From Pedobacter sp. PLR (lineage in GTDB: Bacteria; Bacteroidota; Bacteroidia; Sphingobacteriales; Sphingobacteriaceae): a stretch of 64,000 nt of DNA. A program made the position numbers and the translations under genes. The notes below the pieces were generated by a model. That model was not told the DNA's origin. It searched no databases and saw only the letters and a list, made by a program, of their open reading frames with translations. Positions 41,409 to 49,643 of the stretch are shown here, one piece after another (position 1 is the stretch's first letter; each line of letters opens with the position of its first letter). The stretch covers positions 682,001 through 746,000 of the forward strand of contig NZ_JAPIVQ010000003.1 in the NCBI RefSeq assembly GCF_026239675.1. Direction: 5' to 3'.

Positions 41409-44400
41409 TTATCCGATGGACTTTACAAAGATACTTTCGTAATTACTAAACCGGGATTTAAATGCTTTGCTCAGCTCCGCTTGCTGGTTTGCCTTGCTGA
41501 GTTCCTCCAGCCCGTTTAATATAGACAGGCCAACCTGTATCTCTCTTAATCGTCTTCTCTGGAGCTCTGGCTCCAGAGAAGCGATATACTGCAACTCCAG
41601 GTCTAGAAAGGAAAGAGTTTCCTTAGCCATTAAATTGGCCTGTGGCAGGTCTTTTAACTCATAAAACAGCCTGATGCTATTGAACCTGTTAATCGTATCC
41701 TGAATCGAGTAGTTTTTTAACGGAAGTTCCTTTGCACTTTTCTTCATGACCGCAAGAGCCTGCGCATTTTTACCTGCTAAAATCAGGTTTGTAGCGAGGG
41801 TATTGTGGAAGGTCCAGGTGCTTTCTCCAATTCTTCTGCTTTCAATATCCAGGTATTTCGCTGATTTGAAACCCGAATAATCCATTTTATGCATCACATT
41901 ATCATACATGACTTCCGTATTGGTGATCTCTGATTTATTACGCTCGTCTTTAGGATCAGTTTTTAATGGAAGTAAGCGGTAGGCATAGCCTTCCAGATAC
42001 AGGTATTTATCTAAGCCGATATAGGTATCCGGAGAAACAGAAGTGGCAAAATAAATCGGTCTTTCCCAGTTGTTATGTACGAGGATGTCGTACATCGCCA
42101 GGTCTGCTTTACCAATGAAATTTTTATCTACGGTCCATTCCATCTGGCCAGCAGCTTTGGCTTTATCTGCCGCTTTAATGGTATTTGTTTTTACCAGCTG
42201 ATCGGAATCGATAGTCATTTTTAGCTTTTTGGTAGGGAGGAAATTTTCATAAGAACCATCGTTCATCTGTACTTTATCGTCTTTGGCATCTGAAGTGAGT
42301 ACAGTTAACAGGTCTTTTAATTCCACGCTATCAGTAAATCCGTAATCGATGTAGGGGATATAATCGCGAACACCCTGCTGATATTTCTCCGCGGCCATGG
42401 TAATCGGCAGTGCAGCAGATTTATTTTGTTGCTTCCTCAATTGATTGATGAAATTCCCGTCACTAAGAAACTGTAAGCAGATCACCCTGACGTCAGTTCT
42501 GATGCCTTCTACTTCTTGCGCATACCATAAAGGGAAGGTGTCGTTATCTGCATTGGTAAACAGGATCGCGTTAGGTGCACAGGAATTCAGGTAGTTGACT
42601 GCCCAGTCCCTTGCTGTGGTTTTGCCGGAACGGTCATGGTCGTCCCAACCTTGTACCGCCATTAAAGCAGGTGCAATAAGGAATCCCGTTAATGCTGCAA
42701 GCACAAGGCTCATCTTTTTTGGAGTAAAGCGGGAAAGGGCTTCTTTAATCGCCAGTACCCCGAAACCGATAAAGATGCAAAAGGCGTAAAAGGACCCTAC
42801 ATAGGCGTAATCACGTTCTCTAACTTGTAAAGGATCCTGATTTAGGTATAGAATGATGGCCAGACCGGTGAAAAAGAATAAGGTGGCGATCACTAAGGTT
42901 TCTTGTTTGTTCTTTCTGTAGAGGAAGATCAGTCCGGCCATTCCCAACAGAAAAGGTAGGCCATATAGTACATTATGGCCTTTATTGTCTTGAATAGAAG
43001 GAGGTAGTTTATTTTGGGAACCTAGTCTGATGGCATCCAATGGCTTAATGCCGGACAACCAGTTTCCTTCGTCCAGATTTCCATGTCCCTGAATATCATT
43101 CTGACGGCCCACAAAGTTCCATAAGAAATAACGCATGTACATGAAACCTACCTGATAAGAACTGAAAAAGCCAAGGTTATCAGACATCGTGGGTGCCTGT
43201 TCTTTTTCCAGACCCATCCATTGCTGGTAAAAGTTAATATGATCCGGTTTACTGCTGTACATTCTCGGAAAGAGTATGTTTTTATCGTAGTTGACCTTGA
43301 ATGATTTTCCGGACTCCTCGTATTTTGAAGTGCCCTTACGGTATTCTGTGCCGGTTTCCTTATAGTCGGTTTGTTTGGCATCATAGGTTTTGCCGTACAA
43401 TAACGGCGTTTCTCCGTAATTGGTTCTTCCGAGGTAACTGTACAATGAAAATGGACTGTCAGGGTTTGATAAGTTGATGCTGGGTTTTGCATTCGCACGG
43501 ATCAGTATGACAAAATAAGAACTGAATCCGAAGATAATAAATGCAAAGCAAAGGAGACTGAGGTTCAGGTTATATTTGCGGTGCTGAATAGAATAGTAAA
43601 TGCCGTAACTGGTGATGCCAATCAATAATAAAATAAAAACGATGGCACCAGAGCCAAAACTCAATCCTAGATTATTGACAAAGAAAAGGTCGGATTTAGC
43701 AGCTGCTAATACCAGATATTGCACGATGACAATTTGCACAAGGCCTACAATCAGACAGGCAACGGCAAGGGCTTTGATGGTGCCCAACCAGGTCACTTCT
43801 TTCGTTTTCTTGAAATAATAAACCAGTACCAGCGCAGGAATGGCGAGTAAACTTAAAAGATGCGCACCAATAGAAAGGCCTACCAGAAAAGAAATAAAAA
43901 CCAGCCAGCGGTTGTCCATGCTCTTTTCCCATTTCAGAATAGACCAGAATACCATAGCGGTAAAGAGGGTAGAGAGTGCATATACTTCCGATTCTACTGC
44001 TGAAAACCAAAAGGTATCGGAAAAAGTATAAGCCAATGCGCCAACAATACCTGCGGCAATGACACCCGGCGATTCTAATTTGGTTTTTTCTTCGGGATAT
44101 AGTTTGGAGGCCATAGCTGTAATAGTCCAGTAGAGGAACATAATGGTGGCTCCGCTAAATAGTACTGAGCTGAAATTGATCCAATAAGCTATTTTGGTAG
44201 CATCGCCAAGGGCGAATAAGGAGAATAGTTTGCCGATCATCAGGAACAAAGGGGCTCCGGGTTGATGGCCTACCTGGAGTTTATTACTGGCAGCGATGAA
44301 CTCTCCACAATCCCAGAAACTGACAGTTGGTTCCATTGTCAGCCAATAAACAATGGTAGCGATTCCAAAAAGGAGGAAGCCCACCAGGTTGTTGATGCGG

Positions 44401-44414
44401 CAATAATTTTTCAT
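41409..44414 (-). CDS. DUF2723 family large membrane protein, putative GT-C-type glycosyltransferase
   Basis: The 1001-residue protein has about 10-12 membrane helices in its first 590 residues, then a soluble domain and a helical TPR-like C-terminus (about residues 870-1000). The N-terminal loop SFWDCGEFIAASNKLQVGHQ (33-52) is the DUF2723 hallmark. Its acidic residues (Asp35, Glu38) stand where GT-C enzymes such as protein O-mannosyltransferases keep their catalytic acid. The family is therefore thought to transfer a sugar from a lipid carrier to a protein or lipid on the outer face of the membrane; the exact acceptor is unknown. It is monocistronic. Confidence 0.88.
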   Translation of the reverse strand: MKNYCRINNLVGFLLFGIATIVYWLTMEPTVSFWDCGEFIAASNKLQVGHQPGAPLFLMIGKLFSLFALGDATKIAYWINFSSVLFSGATIMFLYWTITAMASKLYPEEKTKLESPGVIAAGIVGALAYTFSDTFWFSAVESEVYALSTLFTAMVFWSILKWEKSMDNRWLVFISFLVGLSIGAHLLSLLAIPALVLVYYFKKTKEVTWLGTIKALAVACLIVGLVQIVIVQYLVLAAAKSDLFFVNNLGLSFGSGAIVFILLLIGITSYGIYYSIQHRKYNLNLSLLCFAFIIFGFSSYFVILIRANAKPSINLSNPDSPFSLYSYLGRTNYGETPLLYGKTYDAKQTDYKETGTEYRKGTSKYEESGKSFKVNYDKNILFPRMYSSKPDHINFYQQWMGLEKEQAPTMSDNLGFFSSYQVGFMYMRYFLWNFVGRQNDIQGHGNLDEGNWLSGIKPLDAIRLGSQNKLPPSIQDNKGHNVLYGLPFLLGMAGLIFLYRKNKQETLVIATLFFFTGLAIILYLNQDPLQVRERDYAYVGSFYAFCIFIGFGVLAIKEALSRFTPKKMSLVLAALTGFLIAPALMAVQGWDDHDRSGKTTARDWAVNYLNSCAPNAILFTNADNDTFPLWYAQEVEGIRTDVRVICLQFLSDGNFINQLRKQQNKSAALPITMAAEKYQQGVRDYIPYIDYGFTDSVELKDLLTVLTSDAKDDKVQMNDGSYENFLPTKKLKMTIDSDQLVKTNTIKAADKAKAAGQMEWTVDKNFIGKADLAMYDILVHNNWERPIYFATSVSPDTYIGLDKYLYLEGYAYRLLPLKTDPKDERNKSEITNTEVMYDNVMHKMDYSGFKSAKYLDIESRRIGESTWTFHNTLATNLILAGKNAQALAVMKKSAKELPLKNYSIQDTINRFNSIRLFYELKDLPQANLMAKETLSFLDLELQYIASLEPELQRRRLREIQVGLSILNGLEELSKANQQAELSKAFKSRFSNYESIFVKSIG

Positions 44415-44549
44415 GATTTAAGGTTTAATTTTGGGTTAATCAAAAATAACCAAATCATTAAAGGATAGTTTTTTACAAGTGTTAAATTATGTTAAAGAAT
44501 GTTAAATTTTCCAGGAAGGCAGCGGAATGAAACCTGGGCAAAAGGATGT

Positions 44550-45731
44550 TTAATAGTGCTGCTCAATATGTGCATCAATTACCAGATAGCCTTGTTTTTT
44601 ACTTTGAGTGAAGATTAAAAAGCGCTGTTGATCAGGCTTGATCTTGTATTTCTTAACCAGCTGCTCCGCTTTGTCGCGGTAATTTCTTGCGATTACATTT
44701 CCCCTCAGGTCTTTTTCTTTTTTCAGATCTGCGGGGGCTATCAGTCCATTGATTCGGAACCTTCTTCCCGGGAACTCTTCCAGCACTTTTGAAGAGGTGT
44801 AAAGCTGTGTTTGCGAATGTAGTTTCTGTAAGCCATATCTGCTGGCGATCAGGTTGAAAGCGCCACCTTTTAACAGTGCGGTATCAGGCTCATATAGGTA
44901 TTGTTGTAAATCCAGTTCCGGAATTTCGGCTTCGGTATCCTCTTCTCCTTTAAAAAAGCTAAAGCTTTTCTCCTGTTCATTAAGGGTCGTACAAACGATC
45001 TTTACTTGTGCTGATGGTTCGTTTTCGACGATCCATAACAGCTCCTTGCATTCGTTTTTCACACTCAGTACATGGATTTCACTCACGTTTTTCAGCTCTT
45101 TTAATCCTGCACTGAAATCCAGTAAAGGTGCTGTTTTGATGATGATTCTCTTAGATTTTGACAACAGCAGATCCAGATGTTCCACCACATTAGGTGTGCA
45201 GTCTTTGAGCATAAACACTTTTCCTATGCTGCTTCTTCGGGCGGGGTCAATATAAATAGTGTCGAAAGAGATATTTGTTTCCCGAAGATAAGCAATGCCA
45301 TCCATGGCCAGAAACTCCATGTTGTACTGTTGGAGCACCAGAGCATTATGTGAGGCAATTTCGGAAAGCTCCGGATTAATCTCACAATGCGTTACCTGTT
45401 TCAGCTTGCGGGCAAAGAAAAGGCTGTCTACACCAAAACCACCGGTCAGGTCGATCAGCGTTTCTCCAATGGCCAGACCTGATTTATAGGCTGCCGTACT
45501 TTCCGAAGAACACTGTTCAATTGATATTAAAGCCGGGTAATAAATCAGTTCCTGATGATACCATTGCGGTAGTTTCTTTACGCTCTTCTGCTTTGCTGCA
45601 ATCTGGTTGGCCAGTTCTTTGGAACTGACCTCCGGAAAGGGACTTTTAGCCATAGCAATGGTAAATACATCACCGGTTAAATGGGTATTGATATATTCCT
45701 GTACTTCGCTGGCTAAAATATTTTTGTTCAA
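44550..45731 (-). CDS. Class I SAM methyltransferase with THUMP-like domain (PG_1098 type)
   Basis: The 393-residue protein has a helical N-terminal ferredoxin-like/PG_1098 region (residues 1-90), then a SAM-binding domain with LIDLTGGFGVDSLFFARK (about 92-109) and IYIDPARRSS (about 159-168). A C-terminal THUMP-like domain covers about residues 300-393 (EFPGRRFRINGLIAP). The DPARR motif replaces the usual DPPY/NPPY of nucleic-acid methyltransferases and is typical for this family. RNA is the probable substrate, which is inference. It follows the aspartate kinase gene by 11 bases on the same strand. Confidence 0.88.
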   Translation of the reverse strand: MNKNILASEVQEYINTHLTGDVFTIAMAKSPFPEVSSKELANQIAAKQKSVKKLPQWYHQELIYYPALISIEQCSSESTAAYKSGLAIGETLIDLTGGFGVDSLFFARKLKQVTHCEINPELSEIASHNALVLQQYNMEFLAMDGIAYLRETNISFDTIYIDPARRSSIGKVFMLKDCTPNVVEHLDLLLSKSKRIIIKTAPLLDFSAGLKELKNVSEIHVLSVKNECKELLWIVENEPSAQVKIVCTTLNEQEKSFSFFKGEEDTEAEIPELDLQQYLYEPDTALLKGGAFNLIASRYGLQKLHSQTQLYTSSKVLEEFPGRRFRINGLIAPADLKKEKDLRGNVIARNYRDKAEQLVKKYKIKPDQQRFLIFTQSKKQGYLVIDAHIEQHY

Positions 45732-45742
45732 TGGAATTGATT

Positions 45743-47020
45743 TTAAGCGTTAAGGGTACGGTCTTTCATCACAATCTGGCAGGTATGTCTGCTTTTAACT
45801 TCCAGTAAAATGCTCTTGTCAACCGTCACACGATCGATAGTTTCCTGGTTGTAATACCTGATGGTTACCAACTCTAAACCTGTATTGTATTTTACTTTGT
45901 AGTGTACGGAGAGCTCCTCAATTAGTTTCTGCAATTTCTCCGGATCCTCATCAATACTCACCGAAAAACTGATGGCAGAATTCAGCATGGTATTGATCTT
46001 CACCTTGTGGTTATGAAAAAGACTGAAAATATCACTCAGGTTCTCTTCAATGATAAAGGAGAAATCTTTGGGAAAAATAGATATTAATACCTGATGCACC
46101 TTAAAGATAAAAGAAGGGACAGGTAAATGATTTTCCGCATTTGTGATGTCTGTTCCTTCGGCTTCGGGATGAAGGAAAGACCGGACATATAATGGAATGT
46201 TTTTATTCTGAATCGGCTTAATGGTTTTTGGGTGGATTACCGTAGCACCATAGTAAGCCAGTTCGATGGCATCATGATACGACAATTGCGGAATACGTTC
46301 CGTCTCATCAAACCACTTCGGGTCCGCATTTAATACGCCCGGCACATCTTTCCAGATGGTTAAAGAATCGGCGTTGAGGCAGGAAGAGAAGATCGCCGCT
46401 GAATAATCTGAGCCCTCACGACCTAAAGTAGTGGTAAAGTTTTCACTGGTACCACCAATAAATCCTTGCGTTACGCCAATGTATTGATCCAGTAATGGCA
46501 ATAGGTGTTGCTGTACTTCTGCTTCCGTTTTCTCCCAGTTTACATTCCCTTCGCGGTAATTGTTGTCTGTTTGAATAAAGTTACGGGCATCCAGCCATTT
46601 GGCTTTTAAACCGGTTTCGTTCAGATAAGCAGCAACGATTTTAGTAGATATCACCTCGCCGATAGATACAATCTGATCATAGATATAATCAGGTGTATCC
46701 GTAATCTCTTCTTCAATCAGCCAGTCGATTTCTACAAATGTATTGGCTACATCATTATAGATTGGGTGTTGATGATTTGGGAACAGGTCCCCGATAATCT
46801 CAAAATGGTAAGCTTTTACGGCTTCAAAAATCTGATGAGTCTGTTCTTCTTCTCCATTGAGGTAAGCTTTGCAGAGTTCTTCCAGTTTGTTGGTCATCTT
46901 GCCCATGGCAGAAATGACGATCAATAGTTTTTGTTTCGGGTAGCGGCTAACAATTTGCGCAAGGTTGATGACGCCAGCTGCATCTTTCACTGAGGCGCCT
47001 CCAAATTTGAATACGAGCAT
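45743..47020 (-). CDS. Aspartate kinase
   Basis: The 425-residue protein opens with MLVFKFGGASVKDAAG, the phosphate-binding KFGG(T/A)S motif of aspartokinases. It has GFIGG (about residue 180), LGREGSDYSAAIFS (about 191-204) and WKDVPGVLNADPK (about 215-227). The C-terminal region (about 300-425) is ACT-like with SFSVSIDEDPEKL. It phosphorylates aspartate, the first step toward Lys, Thr and Met. No homoserine dehydrogenase domain is attached. It starts 3 bases before the DUF3298 lipoprotein stop and is likely co-transcribed with the methyltransferase gene that follows. Confidence 0.95.
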   Translation of the reverse strand: MLVFKFGGASVKDAAGVINLAQIVSRYPKQKLLIVISAMGKMTNKLEELCKAYLNGEEEQTHQIFEAVKAYHFEIIGDLFPNHQHPIYNDVANTFVEIDWLIEEEITDTPDYIYDQIVSIGEVISTKIVAAYLNETGLKAKWLDARNFIQTDNNYREGNVNWEKTEAEVQQHLLPLLDQYIGVTQGFIGGTSENFTTTLGREGSDYSAAIFSSCLNADSLTIWKDVPGVLNADPKWFDETERIPQLSYHDAIELAYYGATVIHPKTIKPIQNKNIPLYVRSFLHPEAEGTDITNAENHLPVPSFIFKVHQVLISIFPKDFSFIIEENLSDIFSLFHNHKVKINTMLNSAISFSVSIDEDPEKLQKLIEELSVHYKVKYNTGLELVTIRYYNQETIDRVTVDKSILLEVKSRHTCQIVMKDRTLNA

Positions 47021-47022
47021 AG

Positions 47023-47838
47023 TTATTTTGTCGGACTGAGTAAAGTATTTGGCCTGGCTATGGTTTTTAAATCGCTGAAAGGAATGATCAATTCAGTGCT
47101 GCCATAAACATAGGCTTTAATTTCGTATGGGTTGTAAAGGAATTTTAATCCTTCTTTGGTAATCGTAAAATTACGGTTCAGGTTGAACTTGTCATTTTCA
47201 AAGAAATAGCTGTCTTTAAGGCTTGCCGTTGGACTTAGTTTCTCATTTTTCCTGAAAATCTTTTCTGCAATAGTCACCAGTTGAGGCATACTATCCTCAT
47301 TGATCAGTGATTCCAGTGTGATTTCCTGTAGGGTTTTCGGGTTCAGATTCCAGTAGATCATTGCACTGTTAGGGTGGGCACCACCGGCATAATTAACCAG
47401 ACTATGTTCCAATCCTAAATACTCCGGCTGATCTGTTAATACCTTTGTTTCGGCATCTAAAAACCAGGTCGCTGCAGTCCCTTCCGTATCTCTCAGGTTT
47501 TCATAAGCTTTCACAAAAGTATCGGCTACCTCCTGATAGCTTTGCGCTTTTTTATCATCGGGATTTGCAATCGCTTCAATAGTTTTTTGTTCCAGCAACT
47601 GGTTCAGCTTCTGATCTGAAAAAACCGGATAGACCATACGAACATAAGTAGTATCCGTACTTTTTGTTTTGACAGCAGGATTAGGTTTACTGAAAACCTT
47701 AAGGCTGTCGTATTTAAAAGTCAAGTCATTTTCAGCATGGATAGAAAGACCAGTACTGTCTCCCTGATCACTTGCTTTTTTTTCACTCTGACAAGCTGCA
47801 AAGCTTAATGCCAGCATTAATACTGCTAATTTTTTCAT
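47023..47838 (-). CDS. DUF3298 (RsiV-like) lipoprotein
   Basis: The 271-residue protein has a lipoprotein signal (MKKLAVLMLALSFAAC, lipobox FAAC at Cys16). It then has the DUF4163/DUF3298 pair known from RsiV-type proteins: VRMVYPVFSDQKLNQLLEQK (about residues 67-86), HSLVNYAGGAHPNSAMIYW (about 144-162, the GGAHP motif being diagnostic) and FLYNPYEIKAYVYGS (about 229-243). In RsiV the domain binds lysozyme, but many members are general envelope proteins, so that role should not be assumed. It precedes aspartate kinase by 2 bases on the same strand. Confidence 0.88.
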   Translation of the reverse strand: MKKLAVLMLALSFAACQSEKKASDQGDSTGLSIHAENDLTFKYDSLKVFSKPNPAVKTKSTDTTYVRMVYPVFSDQKLNQLLEQKTIEAIANPDDKKAQSYQEVADTFVKAYENLRDTEGTAATWFLDAETKVLTDQPEYLGLEHSLVNYAGGAHPNSAMIYWNLNPKTLQEITLESLINEDSMPQLVTIAEKIFRKNEKLSPTASLKDSYFFENDKFNLNRNFTITKEGLKFLYNPYEIKAYVYGSTELIIPFSDLKTIARPNTLLSPTK

Positions 47839-47886
47839 CTTCGGTAGATTTTAAAGGGTCAATGAATCCGGTTAGCGTAAATTTAG

Positions 47887-48351
47887 CTATTTCGAAATCT
47901 GTTCTTTAGAAAAAGAACCATTTAGCCAGTCTGCTTCCAGCTGTGCTTCATACTTTTTATAAAAGTTGATGGCTGGCTCATTCCAGTCCAGCACCTGCCA
48001 GTTCATGCCGTTAAAGTTCTTGTCTTTGGCTTCTTTAATTACTCTTTCAAAAAGTAATTTTCCAATGCCTTTGCCTCTGTAGCTTTCGGTAACTATAAAG
48101 TCTTCCAGGTATAATCTGCATCCTTTCCAGGTAGAATATCTGGTGTAATATAAGGCAAAGCCGATAATCAACTGGTCATTTTCAACTACAAACGCGTTCC
48201 ATACCGGATTGGAACCGAAACCAGCATCTTCAAATTCTGCTAAAGTAACGGTAACTTCTTCCGGAGCCTTTTCATATAAAGCCAGTTCATGAATCAATTC
48301 TAATAGACGCGGGCAATCTTGCTGTGTGGCAACTCTGATGTTTATATTCAT
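47887..48351 (-). CDS. GNAT N-acetyltransferase (diamine acetyltransferase-like)
   Basis: The 154-residue protein resembles the spermidine/diamine acetyltransferase branch. VRVATQQDCPRLLELIHELA-like N-terminus, EKAPEEVTVT (about residues 31-40), LYLEDFIVTESYRGKGIGKL (about 81-100, containing the acetyl-CoA loop RGKGIG) and NFYKKYEAQ (about 129-137) are visible. It probably acetylates a primary amine. Its start overlaps the yggS stop by 1 base, showing translational coupling. Confidence 0.93.
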   Translation of the reverse strand: MNINIRVATQQDCPRLLELIHELALYEKAPEEVTVTLAEFEDAGFGSNPVWNAFVVENDQLIIGFALYYTRYSTWKGCRLYLEDFIVTESYRGKGIGKLLFERVIKEAKDKNFNGMNWQVLDWNEPAINFYKKYEAQLEADWLNGSFSKEQISK

Positions 48352-49043
48352 TATACTTCTTCTTTCCAGTGTTTAATTTTCCTTTTTCCAAAAATATTGC
48401 TGCCTACACGAACCATGGTGCTTCCTGCTTCAATGGCCAGTTTGTAATCTCCGGACATGCCCATTGAAAGTTCTTTAAAGCTGTCGTCTTTTCTAAAGAA
48501 ACTTACTTTAATGCCATCAAAAAGGACTCTAAGCTCCGTAAACTCATCCAGGGTTTGTTTCTCCAGTGCATTGTTGCTGGCGATACCCATTAAACCGGTA
48601 ATGCGGACGTTTTTCATCGCTGTAAACTCTTCTGAACGCAACAGGTCAATCGCTTCATCGTAGCCTAAACCGAATTTAGTGTCTTCATCAGCTATATAAA
48701 TCTGCAATAAACAATCGATCACTCTTTTGTTTTTTGCCGCTTGTTTGTTGATCTCAATTAACAGTTTTAAGCTGTCTACCGATTGAATCAAACTGATAAA
48801 AGGGGCAATGTATTTTACCTTATTAGTTTGTAAATGACCAATCAGGTGCCATTCGATATCGGGAGGAAGTTGCGCTTGCTTTTCTACCAGCTCCTGCACA
48901 ATATTCTCTCCAAATACCCTTTGTCCGGCGTTATAGGCTTCCAAAACTGCCGATGCTTCCTGGTATTTTGAAACCGCGATTAATTTCACCGCAACTTCGT
49001 CTAATTCGTTTTTATATTTTAATAAGTTATCTGCTATACTCAT
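48351..49043 (-). CDS. yggS: YggS family pyridoxal phosphate homeostasis protein
   Basis: The 230-residue protein matches the PLP-binding YggS/PROSC family. It has LIAVSKYQEASAVLEAYNAG with the PLP-binding Lys at residue 26, RVFGENIVQELVEK (about 42-55), IEWHLIGHLQTNK (about 65-77) and LSMGMSGDYKLAIEAGSTMV (about 192-211). It binds PLP and balances vitamin B6 pools; it has no known catalytic role. It is the first gene of a minus-strand pair with the GNAT gene and is divergent from the DUF4296 lipoprotein, with 71 bases between starts. Confidence 0.96.
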   Translation of the reverse strand: MSIADNLLKYKNELDEVAVKLIAVSKYQEASAVLEAYNAGQRVFGENIVQELVEKQAQLPPDIEWHLIGHLQTNKVKYIAPFISLIQSVDSLKLLIEINKQAAKNKRVIDCLLQIYIADEDTKFGLGYDEAIDLLRSEEFTAMKNVRITGLMGIASNNALEKQTLDEFTELRVLFDGIKVSFFRKDDSFKELSMGMSGDYKLAIEAGSTMVRVGSNIFGKRKIKHWKEEV

Positions 49044-49114
49044 TTATCAGTATTTTTGGTAAAATTAAGAACCTTAGCGAACTTTGGCTAAGAAATAATG
49101 ATGTTTTAAACATA

Positions 49115-49633
49115 ATGAGAAACTTTTTATATATACTATCCTTTTTTTTACTGATTTCTGCCTGTAAACCAGGGATTCCTAAAGACATCATTCAACCGGA
49201 TAAAATGCCGGGTGTGTTGAGTGATATCCATGTGGTAGATGGTTATATCACTACAATTCCAGCAGTGGATTCTGCAAAGAAAGTGGCCAGTTCCTATTAT
49301 AAAGGTATTTATAAGAAATATGGTGTTGACTCGGCCATGTTTGCAAGGAGTATGGCTTATTACAACGCCAATCCAAAGCTGCTGGATGATATTTATACAC
49401 TTGTGATCCAGGACTTGTCTAGGCAAAAAGACGTGATTACAAAATCAGATTCAGTAATCAACGCGAAAAATAGAATAGAATTAATGTTAAGAAAATCAGC
49501 GGATTCGCTGGCCAGAAAATCACCGGATTATAAAATCCGCTTCCTTTTGAAAGACACCACGAGTTTGACGGATACCACGAAGAAGGCGATGGAGTTTATT
49601 CAACCAAAGATGGTTTATAAAAACCAAAATTAG
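49115..49633 (+). CDS. DUF4296 lipoprotein
   Basis: I set the start at the ATG at 49115, giving 172 residues with a lipoprotein signal (MRNFLYILSFFLLISAC, Cys17); the frame upstream is only overlap with divergent yggS. The mature part matches DUF4296: PDKMPGVLSDIHVVDGYI (about residues 28-45), YKGIYKKYGVDSAMFARSM (about 60-78) and YYNANPKLLDDIY. The family is widespread in Bacteroidota and of unknown function. mutS2 begins 10 bases downstream, so the two are probably co-transcribed. Confidence 0.9.
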   Translation: MRNFLYILSFFLLISACKPGIPKDIIQPDKMPGVLSDIHVVDGYITTIPAVDSAKKVASSYYKGIYKKYGVDSAMFARSMAYYNANPKLLDDIYTLVIQDLSRQKDVITKSDSVINAKNRIELMLRKSADSLARKSPDYKIRFLLKDTTSLTDTTKKAMEFIQPKMVYKNQN

Positions 49634-49643
49634 AATTATAAGT

